A stretch of 64,000 nt of DNA, from NCBI GenBank assembly GCA_027186245.1, contig CP114482.1, positions 33,437,209-33,501,208 of the forward strand, given 5' to 3'. A program made the translations under genes and the position numbers. This DNA comes from Coriaria nepalensis (taxonomy: Eukaryota > Streptophyta > Magnoliopsida > Cucurbitales > Coriariaceae). Shown here piece after piece: positions 1-13,330 of this stretch (position 1 is its first letter; each line of letters opens with the position of its first letter). The notes beneath the pieces were generated by a model. It worked only from the letters and a program-made list of their open reading frames with translations, searched no databases and was not told the origin of the DNA.

Positions 1-3000
1 AAAATACTACATGTTGATGAACATGAGCGATGTTCTTAGGAAGAAACATGAAAATCTAGAGACTGCATATGAGATATTAGTGTCTCTCTAGGCCTTGTTT
101 GGGTAACAATCCCAGCAAAATTGTCATGAGGATACTAGAACCTATGGAACACCAAAATTAAGAAAGGAGTTTATGTCATAGATCATGTTTTGAACATGAT
201 TAACATGATGTATGAGGCGGAAATACATGGGGTTACTATTGATAAGCACCCTCAAGTTAGCATCATACTTGAGTCGCTCTCACCGGCTTTTGCTGCATTC
301 ACTACCAACTATATTATGAACAAGTTACAGTACAATATACTCAGCTATTGAATGAACTGCAGACCTTTAAGACCCTTAATAAGGCGAGGTCCAAAGAGTG
401 TGAAGTAAATGTTGTTGAAAAAAAGCCATCTTCCTCTTACGTTAGGAACAATAAGAGAAAGAACATCAATGGAAAAGACAAGAAGGGAAAGAAAGCCAAA
501 AAGTCACCTAAAGGCAAGGAGAACAAGAAGAAAGACAACTCCAAGAAAAAGAAACTCAAGGGAAAGTGTTTCCATTGTGGAGTTGATGGCCATCAGAAGA
601 GAAACTGTAACAAGTATCTCTTCAAGTTAAAGGAGAAAAAGAAAGGTACATATGATTTACTTGTTTTAGAAGCTTGTTTAGTAGAAGATGATTTTTCATC
701 TAGGATATTAGATTCGAAAGCAACTAATCATGTTTGTTCTTTTTCACATATGCTTGGTTCTTCGAGAAAGCTTGTTGTTGGGGAGGTGACGATGAGAGTT
801 GGCAGTAGTATGCTCATTTCAGCTAAAGCAGTGGGAGTAGTCCATTTAGTTTTAGTAATAATTATCTTGTTGTGAACAATGTTTATTTTATTCCTAGATT
901 TTGTAGAAATTTGATTGCTTTATCTATGTTGCATGAACATAATTTTGATATTTCTTTTAGTAATAATGAGATTATTATATCAAAGAAAGGCTTCAATATT
1001 TATCTTGCAAAACATACTAATGGACTCTATCTACTTACACCAAATGAAAGATCATTAAATATTTCATAATTACTTAAAGTAGCAAATCCTAAATGTAAAA
1101 ACAACAAAAAGTTTTTCAAAGTCATGATACGTATCTTTGGCATCTTCGGTTAGGACATATCAATCTTGATAGGATAAATAAGTTAGTAAAGGATTGTCCT
1201 TTAAGAGAGCTAATTGTTGGCACTCTTCATGTTTGTGAATCCTATCTAGAAGAAAATATGACTAAAAGACTTTTCTCTACAAAGGGCCAAAGAGCCAAAG
1301 AACCTCTTGAGTTAGTACATAGTGATGTTAGTGGTCCTATAAATGTACAAGCAAGATGTGGTTATGAATATTTCATCACCTTCATTGATGACTATTCTAG
1401 AGACGAATATATATACCTAATGCAAAGGAAATCTGAAATTTTTGGAAAGTTCAAAGAATTCTGAGCAGAAGCTGAAAAGTAATTAGATAGATCACTTAAA
1501 ACGATTTGATTTGATTGAGGAGGTGAATAGCTTGATTTTGAATTCAAGGACTATTTGTTGAAGCATGGAGTTCTATCCCAACTCACAGCACCTGGAACAC
1601 CACAACAAAATGGTGTTGCAGAAAGGAGAAACTAAACCTTATTGGATATGGTTAGGTCGATGTTAAGCTACTCATCAATACCACTCACATTTTGGGGATA
1701 TGCACTTTAAACCGCGACATTAATTTTGAATGTAGTTCCATCTAAGTATGTATAAAGGACACCTTTAGAGTTTTGGAATGGCACTAAACGTAGTTTACGT
1801 CATTTTTGCATATAGGGGTGTCTAGTACATGTGCTGAAATCCAAGACCAGGAAGTTGGACTCGCGATCTGAAGTTTTCATATTCATTGGCTATCCTCCCG
1901 GCATAAGAGGAGGTTATTTTTATAGTCATAGTGAGAAAAAGGTGTTTGTATCGACAAATGCAACATTTCTCGAACATGACTATATGCCAAACTATAAACC
2001 TCATAGTAAGGTAGTACTAGAGGAATTGAATTCAGATTAGATTAGACCATCTCAATCACCATCTGATGAAACAAAAATATCATGAGACTAGTGATCCTAG
2101 TCAGAACACCTAAGTAGCTCGTCGTAGTGGGAGGATTGTGAGACAACCCATTCACTATGAGCACAAGGCACAAGTTCTAGTGTCAGACATTAACCAAGAT
2201 GATCTATTGACCTTTAAGGAAGCAATGGATGATACTGACAAGGATGAATGGCAAGATGTAATGAATCAATAAATGGAATTCATGTATTCCAATTCTATCT
2301 GGGAACTTATGGATCCACCTGAAGATTTCAGGCCTATTAGATGTAAATGGATCTACAAGAAGAAAGGAGGCGTAAATGGGAAAGTGGAAACTTTCAAGAA
2401 ATGACTTGTAGCAAAGGGTTATACCCAAAGGGAATGATTCGATTATTAAGAGACTTTCTCTCCTGTTGCCATGCTAAAGTCAATACACATTCTTGTATCT
2501 ATAGCCGCTAGTTTAGACTATGAGATATGGAAAATGGATGTCAAGACATCTTTTCTGAATGGTTATCTTGAAGAGAGCATTTCTATGATGCAACCAGAAG
2601 CTAATGTGCAAAAAGGCTAAGAGCAAAAGGTTTGTAAGCTGCTTAGAACCATTTATGGATTGAAGCAAGCCTCTAGGTTATGGAACCTACAGTTTGATGA
2701 GACTATTAAGCCATATGGGTTCGAGCAAAATGTTGATGAACCATATATATCTATAAACACATCAAAGATAAGAAAGTGGCTTCTTAGTTGTTTATGTTGA
2801 TGATATTTTACTCATTGGGAATGATGTAGAAATATTATCTAACATAAAGAAATAGTTAGCCGAGCAATTTCAAATGAAAGATTTGGGAGAAGCAAGTTAT
2901 GTTCTAGGAATCCAAATCCTAAATGATAGGAAGAACAAGCTTTTATGTAAACTGGATATTTTGATTCACTCATCACGGTTTGTTTGGATAATCAAGCTAA

Positions 3001-3100
3001 AGACTTTTGTTTTGGAGATTCATTGGAATAAGTGGCTGGGAAGATAATTTACAGATATAGAATCCAAACATTCTTCATAGAAGATTGTATATTGGTTCCC
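1..3100 (+). mobile_element. Degenerate Ty1/copia retrotransposon internal region (gag-PR-INT-RT), left end outside window
   Basis: The plus strand carries copia domains in the order gag, protease, integrase, reverse transcriptase. Gag remnants run from about 170 to 700. A zinc knuckle of the CX2CX4HX4C type (CFHCGVDGHQKRNC) lies at about 567-610 behind a lysine-rich stretch. The protease site near 709 reads DSKATNHVC instead of DSGATNHVC, so its active-site Gly is lost. A GAG-pre-integrase block (WHLRLGH type) lies near 1137, integrase motifs including TPQQNGVAERRN near 1600, and RT blocks from about 2200, including YVDDILLIG near 2795. Many in-frame stops and frame changes interrupt every domain, and the RNase H region is largely missing. 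The element is dead. Domain order identifies the superfamily; the lineage was not determined. Confidence 0.93.
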
Positions 3101-3105
3101 TTAAG

Positions 3106-4381
3106 TGTTAATTCTAGAACTAAATGATTTTGAGTTCAAATTTATAATCAAGTTATAAATTGACCGTTCACTAGTGAATTAATAGTACTTAAGGATAAAG
3201 AGATAATTAGAGTAGCAAAACATTAATTTTGATCAATTTTAATTATGAATCAATTTTTGGAAAATTAAGTGCATGAAATGATTATATCAATAGACTACTA
3301 AAGATTACTCAGTAAATATATTATATAATTGTAAGAGTGCAATCCCATATTTTTAATGTACTAATATTGAGATTAATAAATTAGATTTATTATATTAAAG
3401 AGTTTGATCAATAATCTAATTTATTAGAGTTTTGAATTATAGGTCCATAGTCCCTAGGTCATCCCTAGAAAATATTGTATATGATAAAAATGACAAAGGT
3501 TGAAAAAGACTTATTTCCAAAAAAATAGTTTTATGGGGTAAATTCATAATTATGAGATAATTGATGTTAATTAATTAAATAAAATATGTTTTTATATGTG
3601 AAATTCGGAATTAATAAATTAAATATTAATATATTTATTTTGAATTGAATATGGTATGTATTATTAAATAAATATGAAATTTGATTTAATATTAAAATTA
3701 AGAAAAGTCAAATTTAGATTAGTTTAAAAAATCAATTTAAAATTTAAATAAGATTTGAAATAGATGATATTCTATTTTAAATAAGATTTAAATAAGTTTG
3801 ACTAAATCAAATATATCATCAAAAAATGATATTATTTAAAATAAATATGATTTTATTTTAAATTAGATTTAATCTTATCAAATATATCATCAAAAAGATA
3901 ATATGATTTAAAAAAATATTAAAACTCTATTTTAAATAGGATTTGAAAAGATTTAATCATATCATAGATATTATTTGATGATTATTTTTAAATTATTAAT
4001 TCAATTAATTTAGAGAGTTTAAATTAATCAAAACTCTTAATATAGTTCTATAAATACATCTCATCCTAATTAAATAAGAGACCTATTTTTTTTCAAGAGG
4101 TTTTTTCCGGTAGAGATTTTTCTGAGAGAAAAATAGAAAGAAAACCTTGTCATCTCTATGTTCCCACACACGTCCTATTGTGTTGAGAATCGACTTGGAA
4201 GATCGTGGTGTGAGTCTTGATGATCGATTTGTGTAAGGAAAAGGTATGATCTCTTCATATGGATATGGATTAATTTATATGTATAGAAAGGATTACAAAA
4301 ACGTTTTTAGAAAATTTTAATTATACACTGAGACCGATTGTTCGCATCTGCTGCGAGGTTGTTAACTGCGGATTTCCAACA
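3106..4381 (+). repeat. Probable 3' LTR of the copia element
   Basis: This AT-rich stretch directly follows the decayed copia RT. It can be bounded by TGTTAATTC at the left and TTTCCAACA at the right, the TG..CA ends expected of an LTR. A TATA-like TATAAATACATC near 4040 and a more GC-balanced leader-like stretch (4080-4380) resemble an LTR promoter and R/U5 region. The 5' partner is outside the window, so the boundaries are inferred from termini and position only. Confidence 0.55.
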
Positions 4382-5490
4382 TTAACTTCATTATTCACTA
4401 CCCTATAACCTTGGAATTGTCCTAAGGTAACTACTTAAGGAAAAACAAAAAACAAAACAAAACAAAATGAAATGAAAAATGAAATGGTTGAGCTATATTA
4501 TTCAAAAGTAGTGTGTTCCAAGACAAGTAAGGGTATCGAATGTTCTTGTTATAAAAAATTAAATAAAAAATCAATTAGTTCAATGATGTCATATAAGTAG
4601 TTTGTGGGTCAACCATGTCATTGTAAAATTCCAAGTAATTGTTTAGTAAGATCTCAAAGTTCCTGATAATCCTAATACTTCTTTCATATCCTTTACCTAG
4701 GCCTTACGTTACAACCTAGTAAGGATCTAATAGATCTTTTGGAAAGTCCAGCTTAGAAGTTAAGATAAGTAATGTGTTCTTCCTACGTTCTTAATACTTA
4801 ATTTTTTTTCATGAGATCCATATCCGGAAATAGCATTCTTTTCTTTAAAAATTCATATATGATGTATTTTCCTCCTATACAATAATTATATTCTCATATT
4901 GTTGATGATAGTGAAAAATTAGGTTCCGTTAAAAGAAAAACAAGAGTGAAATTTGTGAGACTTAGAGTTGAGGTAAATTCTATCTATGCCAGTGAGGTAT
5001 AGTTACTTTTAAGTTAAGATACTTTGAGCAAGGTTGTTCATACTAGATGTGATCCATTTCTTTGATTGATATTAATTTAGTCTAGAACTAGTGATTATGG
5101 TATACAATGGTTTTCTTTTTTTTTTTGGAATTCAAAGAGTTATATCTTGTTTGATAGAGGGTATGCGTTTATGGGTGTCGTTCTAGTAAGCCATTTGGAT
5201 ATAAAGTGTCTCCACTTAAAGCTCGTCGGCACATGCTATAAGTGCAACCGTGATTCCCTACATAAATGGCCTGGATAGAATTGTTATTTTGTTTTTAAAT
5301 TTCATTCATTTATTTTATATGATTTTATCATACTCTTACCCTTGAATTTATACTAGTTTATCCCCTAGTTTTATCTATTTTATTATATTTTAATGTAGGA
5401 GGGAATAAATTCATGGATTATTTTGGAGAAAAAAAGATGAAAAGAAATCAAAACTGAAGTTATGGTGCAAAGTGTTCGTAATAAAGAGAA
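4382..5490. other. Intergenic, no gene recognised
   Basis: AT-rich spacer between the copia LTR and the CACTA-like terminus. It holds an A/C-rich simple stretch near 4440-4470 and a poly-T run near 5116. No coding pattern with recognisable domains was seen. Confidence 0.6.
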
Positions 5491-6859
5491 GGTACACTAC
5501 AAGAAAATGTAGCAGTGGTGATATTTTATATGCGTCACAAATAATGCCTATGTCATATTTACTTATAAACGTCACAAATGGATTATTCGTGCATGCTATA
5601 ACTACATGGCATCAAAAATTGTGTAGAAATTTTTGCGAGAAGGGTTCCCACTACTTTAATGGACTGCACGTGATGGTCATGTGAGGGAGATTAACTATAA
5701 GTGATGATTATTGGCATCAATTTTTAAAAAAGAATGTTAGATGAAAATATTTTTTACGCGCGGTTGCTTGGTACGACCATATGCTCGGGTGGCATACATG
5801 TCTAAACGGTGCACTTCACTCCATTTTTCTTCAATATTTAGAGAGAACACGATAGTTTACAATCCTCCTTTGATTTTCCCTTATCGCTTAACCCCCAAAT
5901 TTAATTTCCAGCCTTAATTCTTGGTCCTTTCGGCCCAAATCTCTTCATTCCTCTAAAGTCTGCCTTAATGTTTTCATCCTTATTTCAAATGCGGAGAAGC
6001 CTTACTTTTGAATACTCCTCAGGCCGCAATGAAAGATTGAAAATATTGTTTGGTCCAGTTCTAAAAGAATTGAAAGGTATAGTTGTCTCTTCACTTTATT
6101 TCTATGATAAATTTCTCTTATCCATACAAAGAATGAGTGATAGGGAGTGAAGAACAATAATAGTATAATGATGAAATTTTCTAGATTTTTTGGATCATGT
6201 CTATATTTGTGTTCTTGATTGCATGTTTATATATGTGTTCATTAATTTGCTTTGTTACTGTTTGATTACTCTACTGTGTGCATGGGTTGAGACATTAGCA
6301 CATCATTGATTGGCTAAGCTTAGGTTGTTTAATTTGACCAATAATGAATTTGACAAGTACGTTATTTTTAACCAAGATAAATTGAAGATTACATCAATAA
6401 TTGGGATCCAATAATAAAACAGTGGTTCATGTGTTTAATATATATATTTTTTTTTCTTTGTATGTAGTAGTTGATACCTATTTTTAGATGAACATAGAAT
6501 GGAGCCTTTAATATTAGATGGTTCATGTGTTTAGAAACCTAAAAGATATAGATAGGTCATTTCAATTGTATAGCCTTTAAACTGAATGGATTAGGTGTTT
6601 ACAATAATGCTTGATTTTACATGTATAAGTACTATATGGAAGTTACTGTTTCGTACTATCTATGTTAAGATGTCATTAATTTGTATTGTATAAACGATGG
6701 GAAAATTTTCTTTCTGCATTGGATATTAACTTCAAGAAAGAATGACTAGGTATAAATGAACACGGGGGATGAAGAAGGAAATTTACTCACTGAGCAAGAG
6801 GTATATGACAAGGCATTGTGATTAATTATGGAGTCATCAAATTCATATCGAACGTATTA

Positions 6860-7072
6860 TGTTAGCGATGGAGGAAGGCAAGGATGAAGGCCATCCTGAT
6901 TTATAAATGTGAGCCTAATAAAGAACTAGAGTTTCGAGCTACAACGGAAGGATATCGCACAATATTATTGAAGGAAAATTTGGCATTGGATGCCTTTAAA
7001 CTCAAGAGAGAAGCGTGCTACTGTCTAAATCAGGACCCATACTCCGCCTTTGATGATGAAGACTTAGATTGA
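6860..7072 (+). pseudogene. Short unrecognised coding-like fragment inside CACTA-like element
   Basis: An open frame of about 60 codons from the ATG at 6884 ends in an acidic tail (residues 53-62, rich in D/E). It lies in the left part of the CACTA-like element. I recognise no domain. It may be an exon of a TnpA-type accessory gene or chance; its size does not decide between them. Confidence 0.25.
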
Positions 7073-7861
7073 AATGATTGTCTTTACTTACTTTTTTGTG
7101 AATTATCAGATGGTTGGGTATTTTGATGGATGAATGGATTGTCTAATTTGATTTGGATGTGAAGGTTGTGTATTGCGAAGGTAGGTTGTTCTAATGAACA
7201 AATATTTTATCTTGTTATTTTGTGACGAATAGAATTGTAAAGATTGTGTATTCTGTTAATTTTCTAATATTTTTATGTTCAAATACATGTGTTTCGATGC
7301 AAATTGATGAAGCTTTTTATTTTCATTTTATTATCAAAAAATATAAAACGTAAAGTGACTACAACACCCTTAAGCATCCATTTTAAACAAAATGCAAAAA
7401 TATCAAGTTTTCCCCTTACCCCTTCATATTTCCTCATTCTTCAACAACCTATATCAATTGAGATCATCTCCATTCACTATTTTTTTTTTGAACTAAGATT
7501 CACCCACCTTTCTCAAATCTATATCATCTTCAATCACCATTTTCAAACTCGAACTTCGATCATCCCCACTCACCAATATGAAACTGAAACACAAAAATCT
7601 ATTAATATATCTTGTGAGATGGATAATAGTGATGCATAATTCAAGAAACGGTTTGAAAATTGTGAAGCAAACATGCACAAATATGAAGAAGTCGGTACGT
7701 ACGAAAGCATGGCATCTATTCAAGTAGAAAAAAGGTATCATTAAGGTTTTTTAAGATATACTCTTTTTCTGTTTCCTTGCATAATGTTAGAAACTAATAA
7801 TTTAAAATAAATTACATTCTTGAATTGGAATTTTGTGTAGCACCGATATGATATTCGGTAA

Positions 7862-8080
7862 AAGAACTCATGATTGATAAAGGAGACAGTCGTACTATTC
7901 GGTCAAATCTTCCTTATCGAACTCAATTAGTCATTGGTTCTTGCATAATACCAAGCCGGCCTATTCGATTAATCTTTTTATCGGAATTTATCAGTCATGG
8001 GTTCTTGCATAATACATGTCGGCATGCTCGATCAAGACTTTATAGAATTACTAGTCAAGCAAATAACTCTCACCAATAAG
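7862..8080 (+). repeat. Imperfect direct repeat with GGTTCTTGCATAATA motif
   Basis: Two imperfect copies of a block occur here, each with a TATTCG(A/G)T-type segment, a TCGGAATTTATCAGTCATGG-like segment and GGTTCTTGCATAATAC. The blocks are roughly 65 bp apart, within the CACTA-like element. No function is assigned. Confidence 0.45.
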
Positions 8081-8180
8081 TAATCAGTATAAGTTTCTTC
8101 GTCGATTTTATTTATGTGTTCATCTATTAAGTTTCGTAATTCAGTGGTAAGACACAAGAAGGAACTGGAATAGTAGATAG

Positions 8181-8636
8181 TTGGATGTGTTCAATAAGAC
8201 ATACTTTGCTCACTTGTTGAAAGTAGATATAGGCATGAAATTATCTATTCAGATAGTTGTAGCTCTCATTCTTTGTCTCATTAAATGTAAGAAGAAATAT
8301 GAGGCATGGTTTTCCATTAGCGGCCTTCCTACCCACTTCTCCAAGCAAGAGTTTGCTGCTATGAATGACGTGCATTGTCACGACTTTCCAACCATTCCCG
8401 ATCACATCAAGAATAATACAGAACTATCAGACATATATTTTGATGGGAGTACTGGAATTTCAAGTTGAGCTCTTGCTGAGAAGTTTAATAGTCTTAGAAA
8501 GATAAGTAAGAGAAGCGACGAAGATCCTGAATATGATGTAAGTTGGTTGGAAGAAGACAAGGTGAAGCTCGCTTTGCTGTATTTGTTGGAGGCTGGCCTA
8601 TTTTGTGTTATGAAAAGGACCAACATTGACCCAATG
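8181..8636 (+). pseudogene. DUF1985-like (Ulp1-associated transposon gene) remnant
   Basis: The translated region starts FNKTYFAHLLKV, contains the GLPTHFSKQEFAA block and continues to VKLALLYLLEAGLF. This resembles the DUF1985 domain that precedes Ulp1-type cysteine protease domains in plant transposon-borne genes. A TGA at about 8467 interrupts the frame, and coding similarity resumes directly after it (ALAEKFNSLRKIS), so this is a relic. It sits inside the CACTA-like element with no protease domain recognised nearby. The family call rests on motif memory only. Confidence 0.5.
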
Positions 8637-8639
8637 CAT

Positions 8640-11470
8640 CTAATACAAATTTTCTTTTACATTTTATAACTTATGTAATTAAATATTTATTTATAAAAAA
8701 TTACTTATTTTAATTACATTGGCATAAATTATCATGTTCTAAATTCAAGACGCTATATATTAAGAATTTGTTTGTATATTAATTACTTGGTTTGAGCGTC
8801 TCACTAACTTTTTTTATACTTTGGGCTAAATTATCATGTCCTAAATGGTTTGAAGACCCATATGAAGATGTTATTTGGAGTCAAATGCTAGTTTAAACAA
8901 TAACTAGATCGGCAGTAATCGCTGTAATCAGTGATTTCAAATTGATAGGCGTTAAGACTAGTTGTAATCCTTAGGGTAAATACAATGAAAAGTGTAACCG
9001 TAACTATTAAACCCTAAGTGTTAAACATTAACCACCATGACACAATGGGTTTAATAGAAAGGTTGTTAAACTTTAGGGTTTAAAATGAAAGACATAACCC
9101 TAACTATTCAAGACCTTATCAAGAATTTATTCATATACGTACTGATTACTTGGTTTGACTATCTCATAACTTAATGTTGACTTTTGGGAACTTTAATCTT
9201 TTCAATTTGACCGGGACAATATTTTGTTAGATTAATTTGGATAGATTGATTGCTTGGAAAATGAAGATGTTATGTTGGAGTCAAATAATAGTTTGATCAA
9301 TAAGTAAGTCGGTAGTAATCGGTGGAGTAGGTGATTTCATATTCATATTCTTTGACATTTGTATTCGTCATCATTTCTTATCGATGTCAAATATTACATT
9401 CTGAACATTGGTCGTACTATGTTGCCGAAATCATGGTCTTGTAGGTCAAAAGATTATTTCAACCTGGACATCAGACTAATTAGTTATTTTCAATTGTTAT
9501 GGATTGATTGATGAATGTAGTCATTTTTAATTTTGATTAGTAGTCGGCTCAAAAATAAATGATCAAGTAGGTTGACGACTGATTATATCTATTTAGTTAT
9601 TTATGTTTGACCAATGAATTTAGTCTTCTCTAGTTGTTCATTTTGGCATGTATTTTGATAACTCATGATTACATTTAGAAGATGAAACGTTAATCTATTT
9701 CCTAAAATTCACTTTTATAGAGAACACAACAAACAAGTGGGTATTTAGGCTACCAAAAAAAAATGCAAACCCATGGGTAAACAAAAAATAAAGGCTTGCA
9801 CTTAATATTTTAGCCAAAAAATCAAAATATTCTCTAATCTTACTTCTTTCGAGCGAATACAGTAAATTTTCTCCATTCTTCTTCCGTTGTGCTAGGTATT
9901 CACCAAAATAAAAAATTCTTGTTTTAAGTCATCCAAATTGTATCAACTGAACTCACAAATCCCCTGTAGAAATGATAAAACTGTTTCCTCAAAATTTAAG
10001 TGGACCAAAATGTATCCAATGAAATCGAAAATCTCATCCATAGATTACCCCCAATTTGGAACTAAATTTTAGCATTTTCCATTTAGAATTAAAATTAGCA
10101 TTTGAAGACAGTTTCTGCGATGTATCCACAATCAGTTGATTTTCTTTTCATTTTTTTAACCATTTGTGCATTGAATTTTGTAAGATGATCCCTTTCCATT
10201 TATGTTCATTGTTTTCCCCTCCCTTCTTCATGTTTTGTAATCCGATGTAATTTTTTAGAACAAATAATTGGTGTTGTTCATTGGTCAAATCTTTTGGGTA
10301 CATTGAAATAAGCATATAGGTTTGTTAAACTTTGTTGTTGTTATATTTCAGTTTCAATCCTCTGTTCTGAAGATGCAAATATCTTACTTAGTGTTTTGCT
10401 AATGAAAAGAACATGTAATAGTCATGTATGATGCTTGATGTTCAAACTTCCAATAGTTTAAGCGGTCATTAGTAGAGTGGGTCTTTGATGCATGCAGCAG
10501 TTAAAGAATCACAAGTTCTATTTAATGTGCCAATAAGGCCTCGAAAGCTGTGGGAAAGTTCTATCAAGACTTCTTGTTTTGATGGAACACATGCCTAACA
10601 TTATGTGATGGTTGACATTCAATTATTTAATGACAACACTAATTCCTCACATATAATCTTAATAACAAGTCTAATGATTTGAATGATCTGTTGTCAATGA
10701 AAAGTCTAGTTGCTCATGTCTAAAGTTAATAAAAAGTATGATTGCTCATGTCTAAACTTAATGAATGACAAGTCTAATGATTTACTTATCGTAACAAAGC
10801 CTTGCATGTTCCTTCCATTGTCCTTTCATTGTTTACCTTAGTAGTTGATGCCTTTGATATTGAATATAGGTACTAAAATTATGGTTTAGAAACCACGCTT
10901 TTTCGAACTAGATGAATTTGAATCACTTAAATTTTGATTCATGGAACACATGTTTTACACTATGTGATGGTTGACATTAAAATGTTTGATGATAACTTTG
11001 ATTGTTCATAGATTCAAATGTTTAATGACTACTTTGATTGCTCGTGTCTAATGTTAATGACAAGTCTAATTTCTCATGTATTATTTTATTCATGCATCTC
11101 TAAAGTCAATTATATATCAGCACATCATTGTTATTAACATACAGTAAAAATGTCTTGCATTGTCCTTTCAAAGTTTAACTTCGCATTGTCCTTTCAAAGT
11201 TTAACTTCGAAGTCTTACTTTGAGACTGCATCTAGGGATTGAAAATATATTTTCTAAAAAACATACTATGTTTTTATGAAACACTATGTATGATTCTCGT
11301 TCAAATTTATGTGATGGTTGAAATTGATATTGTCATAGTACATTCAAACTATATGTTATGTGATGCAACAAATTTGGTTTTTAAATGAACATTTATTTTT
11401 TTATAAGCAAAATGAATGACAAGAGTTGGATTTAAGAATGTAATCTAGATTCAAGTAAATATAAATTAAG
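8640..11470. other. Non-coding interior of CACTA-like element
   Basis: AT-rich sequence without a convincing reading frame. It holds diverged repeats of phrases such as GCTCATGTCTAA and GACAAGTCTAATG (10600-11100), telomere-like AAACCCTAA/TTTAGGGTTT motifs (9005-9085), and an exact 26-bp tandem duplication at 11157-11208. Confidence 0.5.
11157..11208. repeat. Two exact tandem copies of a 26-bp unit
   Basis: The unit GCATTGTCCTTTCAAAGTTT plus AACTTC occurs at 11157 and again at 11183 with no mismatch, which indicates a recent local duplication. Confidence 0.9.
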
Positions 11471-11499
11471 AGTTGGCTCTTTTGTTTATGTCATCAAAG

Positions 11500-12180
11500 G
11501 TGATGGATAATATCGGTGAAACTTGGAGTCCTGATCACAAGTGTTTGAATAGAAACAGTCTAATTCTTCATGAATTCCAAAAGTACATGTTTTGGTATGG
11601 CTTTCAAATTGGGTACACATATTGGATGGATGATGATGATTTGATGGGACTTTAAGATGGCCATTCCATGGCTCACTCAATGGATTTGAATGGGGATTGT
11701 GAAAATTACACGTCAATCAAGGATACTTGCTTTGTCCAGATTATACAAGATGCTGATAAGGAAATATATCCCGGGTATACAAAAAATTCAAAAGCTGGGT
11801 GTGTGATGCATATGCTCTATATCAAGTCATTGTGCAAATTCAAACCCTATTACATTGCAAGCCTTTTGGGAAGATCTACCAAAAAATGAAAATTTTGCTA
11901 TTTCATTTCCATATATCACCAATTTTCTTTTTCATCCGTTAACCACAGAAAAGGGTGGTGATCTATTTCTTGTGACCTATACATTTGTGCATGAAATGTT
12001 TTATGATTCAGCCAACCTAAATATTCCACCTAATCGACCATATTGGGGGGAGGGGGTAAGACATGGATCCGAATTGGGATGAACCTCTATAATATGACGA
12101 TTGTGACAAGGAAGACGATCTTGAAGATGATGTCGAGGCTGGAGAAGACGGAGATGGTGATGAAGATTACCAACTTTGAC
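11500..12180 (+). pseudogene. CACTA transposase (tnp2)-like N-terminal remnant
   Basis: Broken frames show phrases resembling the N-terminal part of CACTA tnp2 proteins: a YGFQIGYTYWMDDDD block, then DADKEIYPGYTKNSK and MHMLYIKSLC, like the usual 'LYPGC.KYSKLS...L.LYHLK' block. A later stretch (about 12060-12178) encodes a strongly acidic tail. Stops and frame changes break the sequence. The position within the CACTA-like element supports the call; the motif similarity is weak. Confidence 0.4.
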
Positions 12181-12298
12181 CAATTTTATGAGCTTCTTTC
12201 TTAAGTCACTTACCATGTTTAAAATATTTTTATTCTTTAAACTCTAAATTATCCAACACTTATTTATGCTACTTATTTTTGCCAGAGATTCACTATAT

Positions 12299-12322
12299 AC
12301 ATATATATATATATATATATAT
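12299..12322. repeat. (AT)n microsatellite
   Basis: Uninterrupted AT dinucleotide run. Similar runs lie at about 13199-13218 and 15276-15295. Confidence 0.95.
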
Positions 12323-13330
12323 GCAATTAGTTGATTACTTTAAACTTATTGCAAGGATTGGTTCTCAATTGGCTTCTAATTAAATTTAGGTACTTTCCAT
12401 ATAATTATTTTCTCATTTGGTTAATATATGTGCCTATAATTTCAAATTTAGGCATCAAATATAATGTTTTAAAGCTTCACATGTAATATAATAGTATCCA
12501 ATTGTTTTACTATAATTCATGAGTAGTGCTTGGGTAAGTAGATTATATTGAAAAATTCATAACTTACTAGTTTATGTAATGGGTTGGGTGTTATGATTGA
12601 AAATTAGTCAATTGGATACTTTATATTACATGTTTTGTAGGTTATTTGTCAACCCAGTTTTGGGTTGTGATATAACATATATAAACTTCACAAATATATT
12701 AGCTATAACACTTAAAAGTGTCACTTTTAATATGCTCATACATAAGTATTAAAAAATACGATACATATAAATGTCACAATTCCCTTTAGAGCGACAACAA
12801 TAAGTGCCAAATTTATATCAAAAGTGACAAACTAATATGTCACAACATGTCGACAGAATACATGTGACCAATCACAAATGTACATGTAGACTAATAATAG
12901 ATGAGAACTTAGTCGAACAATATATCGACAAATGAAGAAATATGAGCAAGCAACATGGATGCATAATAGTTCAACATGTGGACTAATAACAAGTCAACAC
13001 ATGGACAAATATGTAATAGACATGTGGGCAAATCATAACTGAACATGTGGGCCAATTAAAATTTGAAAAATTGAGAGATGATAATTTGACACGTGGCATT
13101 AGGTTGTTGTTTGACGACCGCATCATTGACTCCACGTGAATGCTTTATGAACGTATTAAATTATATTATATATTTTATATGCTAGCGCCATATCGATGAT
13201 ATATATATATATATATATTACGGTTAGAGTAAAAGTAATGTATATAACAATTAGCGACATGGCTAAGACAATATTGTTATTCGTCACTTTTGTTGCAAAC
13301 GCGACAAAAAAAGGCCTTTCATGATATTAA

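Larger units (their letters stand above)
5491..13330. mobile_element. CACTA (En/Spm)-like DNA transposon, degenerate right end
   Basis: The left boundary CACTACAAGAAAA at 5491-5503 is the typical plant CACTA terminal inverted repeat. It is followed by subterminal motifs such as GCGTCACAAATAATG. The proposed right end near 13300-13330 carries the mirrored subterminal pattern (GTCACTTTTGTTGC, GCGACAAAAAAAGGCC), but the last bases read TTTCATGATATT rather than a clean TTTTCTTGTAGTG, so this end is decayed. Inside are short coding-like remnants (DUF1985-like at 8.2 kb, transposase-like at 11.5-12.2 kb) and AT-rich filler. The left end is seen directly. The pairing with the right end is inferred, and no target-site duplication was found. 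Confidence 0.6.

Noticed and set aside
9005..9085. Telomere-like AAACCCTAA and TTTAGGGTTT motifs
   Set aside because: Only isolated copies, no array; they are common short motifs and do not indicate an interstitial telomere.
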